64,000 nucleotides of DNA from NCBI GenBank assembly GCA_050084515.1, contig CM114272.1:2294001-2358000 (forward strand). The letters run 5' to 3'. The position numbers and the translations under genes are program-made. The notes below the pieces were generated by a model. It ran no database searches. It was not told the origin of the DNA and saw nothing but the letters and a program-made list of their open reading frames with translations. The stretch is from Blasia pusilla. Its lineage: Eukaryota > Marchantiophyta > Marchantiopsida > Blasiales. Shown piece after piece: positions 36,550 through 49,055 of the stretch (within the stretch, counting starts at the first letter, position 1; each line of letters starts with the position of its first letter).

Positions 36550-37563
36550 CATGCAATATATTACTGACTGCTATAAGAGCAAGGCACGGAGTAATATGCG
36601 GAGTAGGCTGAGAAGTGGCTTGTGAAGCAGCAGAAGAGAGGAAGAGGATTCAGAAGAAGTAGCAGAAGAAGAAGAAGGAAGAAGAAGAAGGAGGAGGAGG
36701 AGCAGCAGAGAAGTGGGGCTAGGAGAGCTCCCTCAGAGAGCGCTCGCAACCGGAGTGGTGGTAACTACGAGTGTGGGGAGGGTGTGAGGAAGGGGTAGAG
36801 AGAGCGTGAGAGGTGCAGAGCAGGTGAGAGCAGTGAGGGAGCGAGAGACGAGGTGGACTGGTGCCGTGATCACCTTGCCAATCTAGAGAGAGAGAGAGAG
36901 AGAGAGAGAGGGCTGAGAGTTTGAGAAGCACATTTGTGTGCCCGGAGGAAATCAGTCGGACATGCGACTAGCAGGCGTGTGCTTGTGAATTGAGGAGGAG
37001 GACGAGGAGCAGTGTTCTCGGCCGATTGTGGTGCGCCCTGAGCGCTGGATGCCAATTTGGTCCCGGAAGATCGTTGGGCGAAGGCGTTGAATCGGCGAGT
37101 TGGGGATGTGGTCTTCGTGACGTTCGTGGAGTGGCCTCAGACCCTCGAATGTATGGCATGGGTGGTGATTTCGCGTGCATAGGTCGAGTTTTTGTGAAGA
37201 GGTTTGTGCAAGCTTCAACCGAACCAACAGTGCGAAGTAAACCTAGGTTTGCACGCCCGTGGAGGCGCGCATGCATCCCTAGCATTTACAAACTGGATTC
37301 TCAAAGAAACTGCGGTTGCGTGAGTCATTGCGTAGGCGAGAAGCAAATGTAGTGAAAAGAAATAATTCTGTTAGATTCAGAAGCGGCCCTTACTTCAACT
37401 GCTCCTTACTATAGTAATCTCGTTGCCCTCGAAGTGCTGTGAGGTTTGTGCATAAGGCTGATCACCGTGCCCGGAAGCATCCTGCGCGGTTCTGACAATT
37501 GGCGAGCCCACAGGCGAATCGAAAAATTGTCAGCCTTGCGCAGCTGGTTTGTAGGCAAATTTG
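36550..37563 (+). promoter_or_regulatory. GA-rich 5' leader/proximal promoter of the ABC transporter
   Basis: About 1 kb upstream of the ABC start shows strong purine bias on the plus strand. It has GAA/GGA runs at 36650-36715 and an uninterrupted GA dinucleotide run at about 36885-36911. Such GA runs are typical of plant 5' UTRs and of GAGA/BPC-factor sites. A TATA-like TATAAG lies at about 36572. No conserved protein was recognised in any frame; the ORFs of 60-120 codons here look like composition artefacts. Transcription start and any 5' UTR intron cannot be fixed from sequence. Confidence 0.45.
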
Positions 37564-40233
37564 ATGGGGAAAAAGACCGGGTACTTACCCGAGACCACAG
37601 TCTATTTAGGAACTACAAATGTGAATGAAGCTCGTCAGCTCTGGCGGTGGCGGATAGTGCTTCTCTCTTGCCTCTTCACTATCGACATCTCCTGTTCCGT
37701 TGGTTTATACATCACAGTTCATCTCTGGAACGTGCAAGGAGAAGGTCATGAATTTTGGGAGAGTCTCCTGCATTTCACGACCGATTCATCCGATTTGCTC
37801 GTCTTGAGCGTTTTGAGACTTTGCATTCTCTGCGGCCTGGTTTACTGTGGCACCGCCCTTGCCTGGACGGAAGCAGAGAAGACGGAGAGAAGCAAAGAAT
37901 TGAAGAAGAACCCTCTGAGCGACGTTCCCCCGAGTTTTAATGGCCAAGGAAATGGTGTTGCCCATATCAACGGAGAATTGAATGGTGGTGTCAAGGAGCC
38001 GCTTCTAATCAAGAAGGACAATGCAGTTTCAAATGCCGGGAAAACTCCCCCTCACAAGGGATTTGAGGAGTGGTTCTCGGGCTCATCCAAGAAGGATGCA
38101 GTGCTCTTCGCGGTGTTTTTGTTGTGCACCGCTTTCCAGGCATACGTGGGTGCCAAGTGTGTCGGTTTTTTCTTTGACACAACGCACGAACTGCTTGGTA
38201 TTGCCGGTGAGATATGGCAGGGAGTGTTCATGGGCTCACAGGTGGCGTGGATTTTGAGCGAGAGCAGATATTGCCATCTTGTTGTGGACGGCAGCCGAAT
38301 TCTCTCTCGGGCTCTCTACTTGGAAGCCAGAAGAAATGAGAAGAAGTTTGGTGGGTCGTTCGGAGAGAAGCCCGCACCTGCGCTAGCTCAGATGGAAGGG
38401 ACTTTGAGAGGAGATAAGGGCCTCAAGGATGAATCTGAGGTCGACCAGAACCGCTTTCTCATGAGAGCAATTTCTTTGGCCCGAGAGGAGATTTGGCTTA
38501 TTTGTGGTGCTTTCGCTTGCCTTGGCGTGTCCTCTGCATCAGGCTTGCTGCTGCCGCGCTTCCAGGGTCGCATCTTGGACCATGCCATCAACAATGATCG
38601 ACTCGACTTCAAGAAGGATCTCCAGCTGCTGATCCTTTTCACAATCATCACCGGTCTTTTCGAGGCTACTCGCAATCTCTGTTTCACTGTGGTTGGCAAA
38701 CGTGTTCTAAAGACCCTCCAGGACAGGCTGTTCATGGGAGTGGTCCGGCAGGACATTGCCTACTTCGATGGAACGACGTCCGGAGAGCTCACATCACGGC
38801 TGACAAACGATGTGTCCTCCATGGCCGAACCCATCAATTGGATGCTGTCCTCGATTGTTCGCAATGTCATTTCTCTAATCGGAGCTTTCGTCTTGTGTTT
38901 CTCGATAAGCTGGAAGCTGAGTATGCTGGCTTTCACCACCATGGCCCCAATAATGCACATCACTGCCGTCTACTCCCGGTGGTCCCGCGAGCTCAACAGG
39001 AAGCGCTATGCCCTTTTGGCAGAAGCTAACTCGGCAGCTTCGGAAGCCCTGGGAAATGTTCGCACTGTGAGAGCCTTCTCCACCGAAGAAGTAGAAATCG
39101 ACCGATTCAAGTCCAAGACCATGTCCGCCATGCAGAAGGGAGTGAGAGATGCCTTCGCTTACGCTGGAGCCGTGGCTGTCAACGACTGGCTGGACTTGGG
39201 TGCGTCGGTGCTCATTCTGTGGTATGGAGGGACGCTGGTGATGGAGAACAGGCTGTCTGCGGGGAAATTGATCACATTCGAATTGTACTGGAACCAAATC
39301 CAGTCGGCTTATCAGAGCATCATGTCGGTTCTCATGTCTCTGACCCGAGCTGCAGGAGCTGCCCAGCGGGTGCTCTCTCTGGTGGATGCACTCCCGGACA
39401 TCGACCCCAATGCGGGCACCTCCGTGTCGACTCTCGATGGAGAAATCAAGCTCGACAACGTTCACTTCCACTATCAAATGAGGCCCGAGCATCCCGTCCT
39501 CACAGGAGTTTCCCTTCACGTCGGTCAGGGGAAGGTCTGTGCTCTCGTCGGCCGCAGCGGTGGCGGGAAGTCCACAATTGTGCATCTTCTCATGCGGTTC
39601 TACGATCCCAGCCAGGGAAGAATCCTCCTGGACGGGTGGGATTTGCGTCATTTGAATCTGAAGTCTGTCCACAAGCACATGGGGCTAGTGGCGCAGGACA
39701 CGCAGATGTTCGCCTGCTCCATAGAGGAGAACATCACCTACGGATTGACCAAGTACTCCATTGAGGAAATGGAGGAAGCCGCCCGCTATGCCAATGCGCA
39801 CGATTTTATCATGAGATTTCCCGATGGATATGCCACACGCGTGGGAGAGCGTGGGGTTCGCTTGTCCGGCGGGCAGCGTCAGCGAATCGCCATCGCCAGG
39901 ATGTTGCTCCGGCGCCCCAGAGTTCTGCTGCTGGACGAGGCCACGAGCTCGCTGGACACAGAGAGCGAGGCGTTGGTACAGCAAGCGCTGGACCGCCTCA
40001 TTTGCGAAGGAGGCCGCACGGTGGTACTCGTGGCGCACCGGCTTTCGACTGTGCGCAATGCAGACATGATTGCTGTGATGGAGAAGGGCTCCGTTGTGGA
40101 GCAAGGCCGTCACGAGGAGCTGCTGGAGCGCAACGGCGTCTACCAAAGGCTTGTGCGACGGCAACTCAACAAGGTGAAAACAACCATATGCTCGGATGAG
40201 GATTCTGATGAGGCTATTGGTAATCTCAGCTGA
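37564..40233 (+). CDS. TAP-like ABCB half-size ABC transporter, single exon
   Basis: This is an ATP-driven membrane exporter of the ABCB half-transporter (TAP-like) type, expected to work as a dimer. The ORF has 889 codons and no intron. The start is bounded by an in-frame TAG at 37552-37554; the first ATG after it is 37564, and the TTG at 37561 is not a likely start. An N-terminal extension carries hydrophobic segments near residues 30-52, 79-101 and 179-199, resembling the extra TMD0 of animal TAP/ABCB9 proteins. The core membrane domain runs from about 308 to 600. The nucleotide-binding domain has an aromatic A-loop Tyr at 637, Walker A GRSGGGKST at 663-671, Q-loop Gln 711, signature LSGGQRQ from 767, Walker B VLLLDE at 787-792 and switch His 825, so it looks catalytically complete. 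The tail is acidic (SDEDSDEA). Plant relatives (ABCB26/27 group) sit in chloroplast or vacuole membranes and are shorter, about 640-700 residues. The substrate and membrane here are unknown. Confidence 0.95.
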   Translation: MGKKTGYLPETTVYLGTTNVNEARQLWRWRIVLLSCLFTIDISCSVGLYITVHLWNVQGEGHEFWESLLHFTTDSSDLLVLSVLRLCILCGLVYCGTALAWTEAEKTERSKELKKNPLSDVPPSFNGQGNGVAHINGELNGGVKEPLLIKKDNAVSNAGKTPPHKGFEEWFSGSSKKDAVLFAVFLLCTAFQAYVGAKCVGFFFDTTHELLGIAGEIWQGVFMGSQVAWILSESRYCHLVVDGSRILSRALYLEARRNEKKFGGSFGEKPAPALAQMEGTLRGDKGLKDESEVDQNRFLMRAISLAREEIWLICGAFACLGVSSASGLLLPRFQGRILDHAINNDRLDFKKDLQLLILFTIITGLFEATRNLCFTVVGKRVLKTLQDRLFMGVVRQDIAYFDGTTSGELTSRLTNDVSSMAEPINWMLSSIVRNVISLIGAFVLCFSISWKLSMLAFTTMAPIMHITAVYSRWSRELNRKRYALLAEANSAASEALGNVRTVRAFSTEEVEIDRFKSKTMSAMQKGVRDAFAYAGAVAVNDWLDLGASVLILWYGGTLVMENRLSAGKLITFELYWNQIQSAYQSIMSVLMSLTRAAGAAQRVLSLVDALPDIDPNAGTSVSTLDGEIKLDNVHFHYQMRPEHPVLTGVSLHVGQGKVCALVGRSGGGKSTIVHLLMRFYDPSQGRILLDGWDLRHLNLKSVHKHMGLVAQDTQMFACSIEENITYGLTKYSIEEMEEAARYANAHDFIMRFPDGYATRVGERGVRLSGGQRQRIAIARMLLRRPRVLLLDEATSSLDTESEALVQQALDRLICEGGRTVVLVAHRLSTVRNADMIAVMEKGSVVEQGRHEELLERNGVYQRLVRRQLNKVKTTICSDEDSDEAIGNLS

Positions 40234-43200
40234 GGAAAGTCCCGACTGTGCTCTCCTTGAATCGGTTTCTCTTGCTTGACCATATCTCGAGATGCATGAA
40301 GCACACTTTGAATCTGGGTCTTCAAGCTAGAGAGTTATCCCCGGCGCACATGTTCGACATGCCCATGAGGCTACGGCACGTAGGGTAGGTACGAGGATCT
40401 ATTCACCACAATGAGAATAGATGGATGTTCAACACGAACGCATTTCTTCAAAGTTTTTGGTGTCCATCGGTTCGTTCGGTCGCTCGCCCATCTATGTGAC
40501 TAGTAAGTATTTACGTTTGTTGTTCTGCTGCGAATCCGAGCAGTCCTTTCGTTTAGAGACGCTGACGAGGTCTCAACCCAGACCTCCAGCTCAATGTACA
40601 TTCTTCTCATGTTCCCCTCTTGCACAGAGACACACGCCTTCCCCTGCACATGCACGTGAACCCCAGGCACTCGAGGCAGTCCATTGTCCCCATCTTTACC
40701 TTGTTGTACTTTCAGAGAGATGCTTCAAATCTCCTCTTCAAGATCTTATGCATTCCACAAATTTGCCTCCGAAACTTTTGCTGGATATGATGTCTGTCTA
40801 GGGGTGTTGGAGGACATTGTTGTGGTGCTCTCCGATGAGCTCAGAGTTCACCGCTGGAGTCAGCATATCTGTACAACTGAATGTGGATGCTAGAATCTAA
40901 GTGTGAATGCCTAAGAGTTCCATCAGTGTGAGCGATTGATTCTTGACACTTTTCACTTTCCTCTCGGATGCTCTCACGTTTCACCTGTCCCCCGTCGTTG
41001 ACCAGATAGATATTCACAACCCTTTTTATTGCTTTCCTTCTGAGTTGGCCTGGCCTGCTATGACTGGCCTCCACAATTTACATTACCTCCACTGGACGTA
41101 GGAGACTTCGACAGTGCTGACGCCATGAACGACCACGTGGCACAAAAGAGCTGATGGGAGTCTCGACGCCGAGACTGCTAACGAGAAGGAATGTCGGGAA
41201 GCAAACTCGTAACGTTGCTCAATTGGGGAACACTACACTGCATAGTCTTGAAACACTCCTCCAGGAAGGCACGCAAACCTCTTGGGTTTTGAGGGCATAC
41301 TCCTCTCTTTCTTTCTCTCTCACCCTCTCTGCTAAATAAATAAATCGATTCATTCATTCATTCTCTCTGCTGCAAGGCTATGACAGGCGCTACTTAACGA
41401 GTACAGTGTCTCTACCGCAAGGCTATGATAGGCACTACTTACTTAGTAGAGTCTCTGCCCAAAGAAACGACTTGTCCGTCCACTCGTGGTGAAATCCTCC
41501 TGCCACGATCCTCGGGTGGAGGCGTTCTCTATCTTCACTGACGGCTTTGTAGTTTTTGGGAAGGGTTTTGTAGATTTTGTCGTGTGGGGGAGTTGGGAAT
41601 CTGACACAAACCCGGCTTCTGTCGCTTATTGTGGACTTTTTTCAAGGTCATGGAAGTAGTTGACATTGTGCGCTCAGGGTCTATTATCACCGCGTTATAG
41701 CACCATAGCTGCGTACTTTCCCAAGTCTCCATTCATCTGCATGACCTCAGGTGGGTCCATTGACAACACTGCAGTAATGGCGATTGCAATATTCTTGTCG
41801 ACCCGTCTTAACTTGCTTCGCCAGGTGAAATCCAGCAATAGCGTTACGTCTTGCACACCCCAACAGCTGATGTGCGGTCACCGCAGTACCGAGTACCATG
41901 ACTCAGCTACTCTCAGGAGTGAGTGAGGGAGGAAGCAACGGGGGCAGGGGGATAGGGGGCCTTGCCCCTGGAGCTTTTCAGCCAGCGTCAACGATAATAA
42001 CCACGAAAGCGCGTTCGCAAAGATCCAATTCGAAAGAGAGAAAGTAGAGGGAACTTACTCTTCGACAGGTTCTGGAGTGGAAACAGGACACCTGCCTTTG
42101 GAAACTAAGCAGAACCTTCCTCCCCATAGCCTGGAAAAACCGTAGGGAGGACACCACATGCGCTGAGCTTTGGAGCCTCGGGAGAATTGAAGCATATGAA
42201 CACGGGTCCTGACTCCAGAGATTCTCACGCTGGCTAGCAACTCTGAAACCCAATCCAGTCTACCCTCATGCAACCAGCCTGCCTTGGGTGTGTAAGTCAA
42301 AGCTGATCATCACTTGATGAGATTTTCTTTCAGCTCAGACCTTCATTAATCCGCAGGGAATGAAATATGTATTTAGACTAGTAGTCCTCGCAGACTACTT
42401 TCCCCGAATAACTAAAAGTAGAGCAGGATCTCGAAATTGGAGATCAGCAGCACTAGTCACAGCACTCCAGAGGAGCATTATGGGAGAAGCGCACAGGTTC
42501 AGGCCTCTGCACCACATTGTACCTACAGTGCTGGTTTACACGATCTACCAGGAAGTACCGACTTACCACAAGTCCTGAGCATCATTCTAAACCGAACTCT
42601 CCAGTGACCAGTCATAGCTGTGTCCAACAGTAGCCCAGTCTCTAGGACCCCTCCACTTCAAGCAACAACCGGATCAAGTACCAGTCTGATCAGATCCAAA
42701 GACGCTCCTCGCAAAAGGCTCTGGGTGGATTCACCTCGCACGTTACTACTGCCATCATTTCGTCTTATTATGTTAAGAGAACACGGCTGACTGATTGACT
42801 GACTGTCTGGCTGTCTGGCCGACTGCCTGGTTGAATGTCCCAGCTCACGTGAACAACATTAATGGCCCCAGATCATTGCAGGTTCCATGGTTGCTCCTCA
42901 TTCTCCTCATCTTTCTCTTTCTCATCTAGCAGACCTCTCTAAACTCCGGTCAAGCTGTGCACACACTGTATTGAGATTTCCTCTTGCTGCTAAACTTTCC
43001 ACACTCCTTATGCTCTCTCTTTTGGAAGGCAGAGCTATCCAGCTATCACGCTTCACACGGATGTCCTCGGGAGTAATAACACCAAGATACGTACCCCTTC
43101 CCCTGATCTCGTCCCAGCCTCTCTTGAGTAACACTCGAGACTCCATTCGTCCAAACTAGACACCAGAGATTAGAGAATCGAGTGTGCTGAAGGCTGTGTG

Positions 43201-43700
43201 ACCTTGGGTTTGAAGGAGGACGGTTAGTGAAGCTCATGGTGAAATCTGAAACCGAAGATGGTGTCACCATAAGCAAGCTCGCTCACTCACTCACTCACTC
43301 ACACTGACTGTTGGAGGAGGTGCCATGAAAAAGTGACTTTTGGGAGTCGATGGTAGATAAACCAGAGGAGCATTTGCGCTTGTCACTGTCGCAGGTCCCA
43401 CAGGCTTTTTCCATCGCCTCTTGTGGTGTGGTTTTCTTGCGTGCGTACATAGAAACGCCAAACATTTTACGTCTCACGTTTCCCATTACACTCTTTCACA
43501 AAAGTCCCACTTTTCTCCTCCACCCACTTTTGGGAGGGAGCCGTCTGAAACTTACTCCCGTACTCTCTTCTGGCCTTATCTGTACGGGCTCATCTGAAAC
43601 TCCCGTAGGGGGGTGGCTAAATTTTAGAAAAGCCAATAGGGCGGCTCCATGTGTTCCCTAAAGTTATGACGACACGCAAGTTAGGGACACTGCTCTGGCC
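40234..43700. other. Intergenic region downstream of the ABC gene
   Basis: No gene was recognised in about 3.4 kb of mostly unique sequence. It contains a two-copy tandem repeat at about 41371-41460 with a 45-bp offset sharing GCAAGGCTATGA, a CATT run near 41350-41365, CTGA/CTGG-rich sequence at 42790-42835 and a TCAC run near 43280-43310. A candidate AATAAA-type run occurs at 41333-41343, far for the ABC polyadenylation site. ORFs such as 42887-43159 and 43350-43661 have no recognisable features. Confidence 0.4.
41371..41460. repeat. Two-copy short tandem repeat
   Basis: Two adjacent copies start with GCAAGGCTATGA at 41372 and 41417, continue with AGGC(G/A)CTACTTA and end in GTCTCT. The period is 45 bp with a few substitutions. 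Confidence 0.6.
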
Positions 43701-45817
43701 TACAGTTCCGCGTTAGGGACAGCACCAAACCCTAGAAATATATATATAGAAATATGTAAACAAATGACCCTAAAGATATGGAAAGTATGCATATCAAAAT
43801 CCATTTCTGGGGATGAAAAATTAAACTATAATAAAAGTCTTCCTTCATTATTGGGCCAAAAAATTATCATTAAAAAGACCCAAGTCCTTACCTAGCTTTA
43901 TGAATATCTCCCATTTACCCAAATGGTTTGTACTCGACATTCCAAAAATCCCCATTAGAATTACACGAATTTATTTTGCTACATTAAGTGTGTATTGGAC
44001 TAGGGACATGTAAAGCAAACTATCTGGATTCCTTCCATGCTTTCAAGTCTTGTATGTGCATTTAATAATATTTATATTATTATTATTGGAAAGTTTTCTT
44101 TATTTTTTATTTAAAAATAAATAAACAATATTCTCAACCAATAAGATTGTTCAAAATTTATTTAAAATGAAGGAAATAATTTAACACTTACGAAAAATTG
44201 GGGTATAGGGTAGTGTCATTGGGTTTGTGTGCTAAATTCGCTCTAAGTTATGTCCACGTTGCCTTTTGTGTGGAACTCCCTTTTCTATTCCAAGGAAATG
44301 GTGAGTATGGGACTTTCCCTATGGAGTCCTCGTAAACTTCATGAGTGTGGTTTTTGGAGAATTGTTGTAGCCCATAGAAAGATCTTCGTACTCTTTCTTA
44401 TGAAGCAGTTTTTGTTTATTTTCTTTAATTTTTAAATCCCTTAAATGGCTTAATTTGTTTTTGGGCCATGGTTTTCCCCTAAAGGTAGAGGTTTGAATAG
44501 CCCCTATAAGGCTATAGCAGGACTTAATGTGGGATTTTTTTGTTAAATGGAAAGTACTATGGTAGATAAGATGAATAATTTAATGAAAGTAAAGTATTGG
44601 GTCTCCACCATTTGGGTAGATGCGAAGGTCAAAATGGAGGATAGTCATTCTTATCTTGCCACGATGCCCAAAAATGATCGTCAATTGCTTGCTGGCCACG
44701 TGGTCATCTTAAAAGTAGCCGCATGGCACATGAGAGAAGAAAACTAGGGCATTTTGGGCTTTTTCATTTCCCACTTTTTTTCTTAAAGGACCTCCCAATA
44801 TACTTCTCATCTGCCTTTGTTTAAGAATCATAATGAATTTTTATACGAGATGGGTATGTCGAATCCTGCGAGCTGGGCTCTTTTGCTATGTATTATGTAT
44901 GCTTCACAAAATGGGGTTTGTCAAGTTTCACATGACAACAATGTGAATGATAGATATTCAACCTCCTTGACCTCTCCATCATCATTCGCATGATTGGGGT
45001 AGAGATACTCTAATCAAAATAAGCTCTCATGAATCTCATAAAACCCAACCATTAGGGCTTGCTAGAGCTTTGCTATATAGCAACCCAAGAATCTTTGGTC
45101 CATTTTCAGCACATGGGAATTTAACTCAATTTTGGAAGGTTGTACAAACCTTCCAAAAGTGGTTCCCATTAAAATTAAAACCGGACCAAAGCTTTTTAAG
45201 TTTCTATGATTTGCCCTACCTTAAGTGATAATAAGCTCATTTGTACGGACCTGCTGCTTTCGAAAGCTTCCTATGAGAAAACATAACCCCTATATTTATC
45301 ACCAGAGCATGAGGTGGCAATGTTCCATTGGTCCATGTGGTAGTTACCACATGGCCTACCACATGCAGATCAGGGCCAGTATTTATGCTTTTCCGGTATT
45401 TATAAAAGCGGATCAAAATTTGCTATTTTATATAAAAATGCAAAGGGACTCCGTATTTTCAATTAAATTTGGCATTCTCATTGTTTCCCATTTAAATCGA
45501 GATCTAATGAAAACAAAGCCTAATTTGAACACTCTCAGCTTATTCAACAAAGAGCAATGCCAGGTGGCAAAACGATGTCCAAGGGTTTCCCCTTGTTCCT
45601 TCTGAATCAAGGGTTAAGTAAAATCAAGGTAGTTCTTTTGGACGGACTCGATTGGATGGCATAATGACAATAATCTACACGACACGACAAGACACTAGTT
45701 AGAATTAGTTTAGCTTAATTTTGAGAGAAAATTTAGGGTACTCCAATTAGTATACAGATTAAGGCTTTAAAAAAATGGCGTCTAGGCCAGGGTACTAGGG
45801 AGTTTTTTCGTGACAAC
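43701..45817. other. Intergenic DNA, nothing recognised
   Basis: AT-rich. A 126-codon plus ORF (45225-45605) and shorter ones show no domain. Confidence 0.3.
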
Positions 45818-45995
45818 CGGTACATTTCCGGTCTCTACAAAACAGAGCGGAAATTTTTCAAATTTTGTCATACGAATACGAATACAAAGGACACCCTCCC
45901 TGAACCCTCGGTTTTTGGCCGGTAAGTGAAATTCTCAATTTCTACCGGCCAGCTCAACACATAACCCCGGTTCTCCCCGGACATTGGTGTAGGCC
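45818..45995 (+). repeat. Short dispersed repeat, copy 2
   Basis: This is the partner of 5078-5275. The inner part from GGTTTTTGGCC to CATTGGTGTA is best conserved. Confidence 0.55.
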
Positions 45996-47722
45996 CGGAC
46001 ATAGATTTTTTGAAGAATCCGGACAGATATTTTAATGAGTGGATGCTCATTAGTTCCGTCCCTTCCCCGCTGTACTGTACTTGTTCCTGCCTTCCCAGCA
46101 AAACCTTTAGCCCATCACTGAATTCAAGATCTTCCAGACGTAAGAAGAGTTTCAGAGGAGTTCGACATTCACACACCCTTTTACGCAAAGGGTGTTTAAA
46201 AGCCCCTAATGCAGACAAACTTGTGAGTTTTGCCGTACAGTGGGGACATGGATAGAGTTCAGTTGATTGATTAGTTGGAATTTCGGATCCACTTTAGCAT
46301 CCCTTTACGATGTTTAGGTGTTTGTAGAACCACGTGAGCACCCTTCTTCTAGGAGGATGGTCATGGTCAGTGGACCCACATGGGTTTAGAGGAATATTGG
46401 GAAATTGTGGAACAAACATTATCTGACTTCGTAACTGCTTACCCACCATCATTTCGCCAGGGAATGTCCATGCACTGATGCTTTCATATCACTTTCTCTC
46501 GCGTTACTGTTACAACCATTGTATTGTAGGTAACGACCAAAGTGATTCCACGTTGGGTAGTGTTGGTTCCATGCGTACGAGTACGAAGGTTCCAAATGGA
46601 TCTCGGTGTATAATTTCCCCTGCCATATCCACCTTTTCGTGTCATAAATTCTCTTGGTGCGTTGGATCCATTTGAGGCCCCGTGGTTGAAACCCTCGTGC
46701 TTGAGGGGTACCCCTTGTTTTCGTTTGGAACTGTCGTATAACCCTTAGGATCTTTGTGGTTCAGCCGAGAATTTCTCCCGTAGTAGACTCGGAAACAAGC
46801 TGTTCCACTTTTTTACCGATTATTTGAGGCCTTCCTGGTGCTGTCTGATCTTGTGAACCTCTCAGAATCAGCATGATTTCATGCGAATGCATGTACCCTC
46901 GTCCAACCTGGGGTCTTGATCGATCCTGGCAGGAAGACCTTGGCAAGGAGTATGTCGTGCTTACCCTTAGCTCTGAAGACAGGCAGGGACTTGGCAAAGA
47001 GTCTAGTTAGCTTAAACGACCTCGCGGGTTGGAGCCTAATTCATCGGAAATGAATTCTCCCATCGGAATATGTACCGAAACCACCTTGTTTCCTGATGAC
47101 GTCCAGATAGACGGGCCATCCCTAGGAGAAGGTACGGTTTGGTTTGTGAATATGGGCATCTCTTTGTTCCGAAGAATCTCATATCATTTCACTTGTAATA
47201 ATTTATTCTCCGAAGGACCGAACACCGATTTCAAGGTCGATTTTCTGACGCATCATTTCAAGAGCACATTTGGAAAGGTGGCGGTCGACCCTCCGTAATA
47301 GAATAATTTCTGTGATCACCCTTCATATGCAAGTCATATGAAAGAAAATTTTTGAAACCAACAGCCGAGTCCTCACATTTCATATGGAGACCATATGCTC
47401 ATCACATGAAAAGAATACGAAGTTAGGACATCATAGAACAAAACTACCCAATGCTTGTCCCTGGCCATTAACACAAGATGGTCCCTCATCTCCTGATGGG
47501 AAACAGATGTACAAGCTATCCAGATCCCTCCCTTCCCGCAAACTTTTGACTCTCAGCTCTTGCCATAAGGAAGTCATTTGCACCAGCCATCCACTGGTTC
47601 TCCATGTGCCCCTTCACACATGTTTTTATCTAAGCTCTTGTGAGGGTCGGCCCGTGGAGATGGAAAATTCTTGCAACGTACCCTACCCATGTTTTATCAT
47701 GACTCTCTATCCACAAAAGTTG
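45996..47722. other. Intergenic DNA, possible element remnant
   Basis: Composition is more balanced than in the AT-rich flanks and minus-strand reading gives some protein-like patches (46761-46997), but with stops and no known domain. Confidence 0.25.
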
Positions 47723-47980
47723 CTATTGCCACCCCTTAGTCTGAAATGATTTGATGGTTTTTCCGTCAGGAAAGAGATCATCAAGCACTTCGAGTAGTTG
47801 TGATACCTTGCCAGAGCTCTTCATTCCCCGATTCGTTTCTCTTCGCAGCAGGCTGATTCTGGTCTGAGCCAAGACCACATCCCCAAGATTCCATTCCAAA
47901 ACAGTTGAAGTGCATACCCTGAACGGGGTGGTAGTGTAGACATAAAAGCTGCTTTTGCTATCATTTGGCAGAGCATTCAT
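47723..47980 (-). CDS. Unrecognised 85-codon ORF, possible exon or relic
   Basis: The minus frame reads like ordinary protein (LGDVVLAQTRISLLRRE, VSQLLEVLDDLFPDGKTIK). No family was recognised and no splice partners were established. It could be an exon of a small gene or a fragment of a mobile-element ORF. Confidence 0.2.
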   Translation of the reverse strand: MNALPNDSKSSFYVYTTTPFRVCTSTVLEWNLGDVVLAQTRISLLRRETNRGMKSSGKVSQLLEVLDDLFPDGKTIKSFQTKGWQ

Positions 47981-49055
47981 GGACTGATTTCACTAGGTCC
48001 TCTACAAAATTGGGGCCATTGTAAAGCTGTGTTCAAGGCTTATATATGCTACCCTTTGTTTGAGGACTGAGATCAGATCCTACCTAATCCATTTGGAACG
48101 ATGGTGAACATGCCAGGAAAGTCTAGCAAAATGTGAAGTTGCATATTGGCAGTGCCTTCGGCATCTGAGAGTAAGAGTGCTCATCCTCGAAATGTTTCAG
48201 GGCTCATGCTCAAATTTCCCATGCCAACAAGTTCACCATTCCTTAACCTGTGTCTGGGAACTCTTCTTATAGGTCAGGAAGAGCTTGTCTTCCTAATTGG
48301 ACCACTTTCAAGATGGAAGAGATCCCTTCAACGTTCCAACCATTTCAAAGTAGAAGTATCACCAGTGATCTAGAACTGAGGATCTGATCACTGACAGTGC
48401 TCCGATAGCAGCTTCCTTCTAGTGATTACACCTCTTCCAGGGCCAAAGGGACAGATATAATAAACAAGACAGTGGGCAGGGGGCACACAGGGACAGATAG
48501 ATCCCAAAAACGTAGCAGAGGCACTCTTCTAAATTTGTATGTAGCATCCTTGCCCTTACACTTTTCCTCCAATGATCATTGTGGAGACCTGTCACAAGAT
48601 CTTCTTAATGCATGACCTCAATTTAAGCAATTTGTCGTGTCAGGCGTGAGAAGTAGTTCCAGAAAAGACCTGGCCATGATCTCAGCTCAGGTGTAAAAAG
48701 ACTAGGTTTGTTCACATCTCGCAATGTGATAAACTTAGCTCTAGGACAGTGGGCATTCTTCAGCACATGTCTCACTTCTAAATTTTGGAGTGACCCATCA
48801 CTGTGTGACCACTGGACTCGATGCTTCTTTCTTACCCAGGTTGGGAAGCCGGAAAAAAGAACGAGACCAAATATCTATTATTTGAGAGAGGAAGGAGATT
48901 GAAACACTCAGCATTAGTAAACTGAGAGGACACCCTGGTAGAAGGTAGATAGCTTGGTAAATTATTACAGGATATATATATTTATTTCTCAACACAAAGA
49001 ATACTTCCCAGAATTTCATACAATGCGCATTGGTGGATGACACTTGATTTCCAAT
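47981..49055. other. Intergenic/3' flank of EXO70
   Basis: No coding sequence was recognised. It includes the EXO70 3' UTR on the minus strand and a short TA run near 48973. Confidence 0.35.
48981..48986 (-). terminator. Candidate poly(A) signal of EXO70
   Basis: AATAAA on the minus strand (TTTATT on plus) lies about 70 nt past the EXO70 stop codon, a normal plant distance. Plant poly(A) signals are loose, so this is only a candidate. Confidence 0.4.

Noticed and set aside
37561-37563. TTG as start of the ABC transporter
   Set aside because: An ATG follows immediately at 37564, and nuclear plant genes rarely start at TTG.
38875-39678. 267-codon minus-strand ORF within the ABC gene
   Set aside because: It is an antisense shadow of a well-conserved coding sequence.
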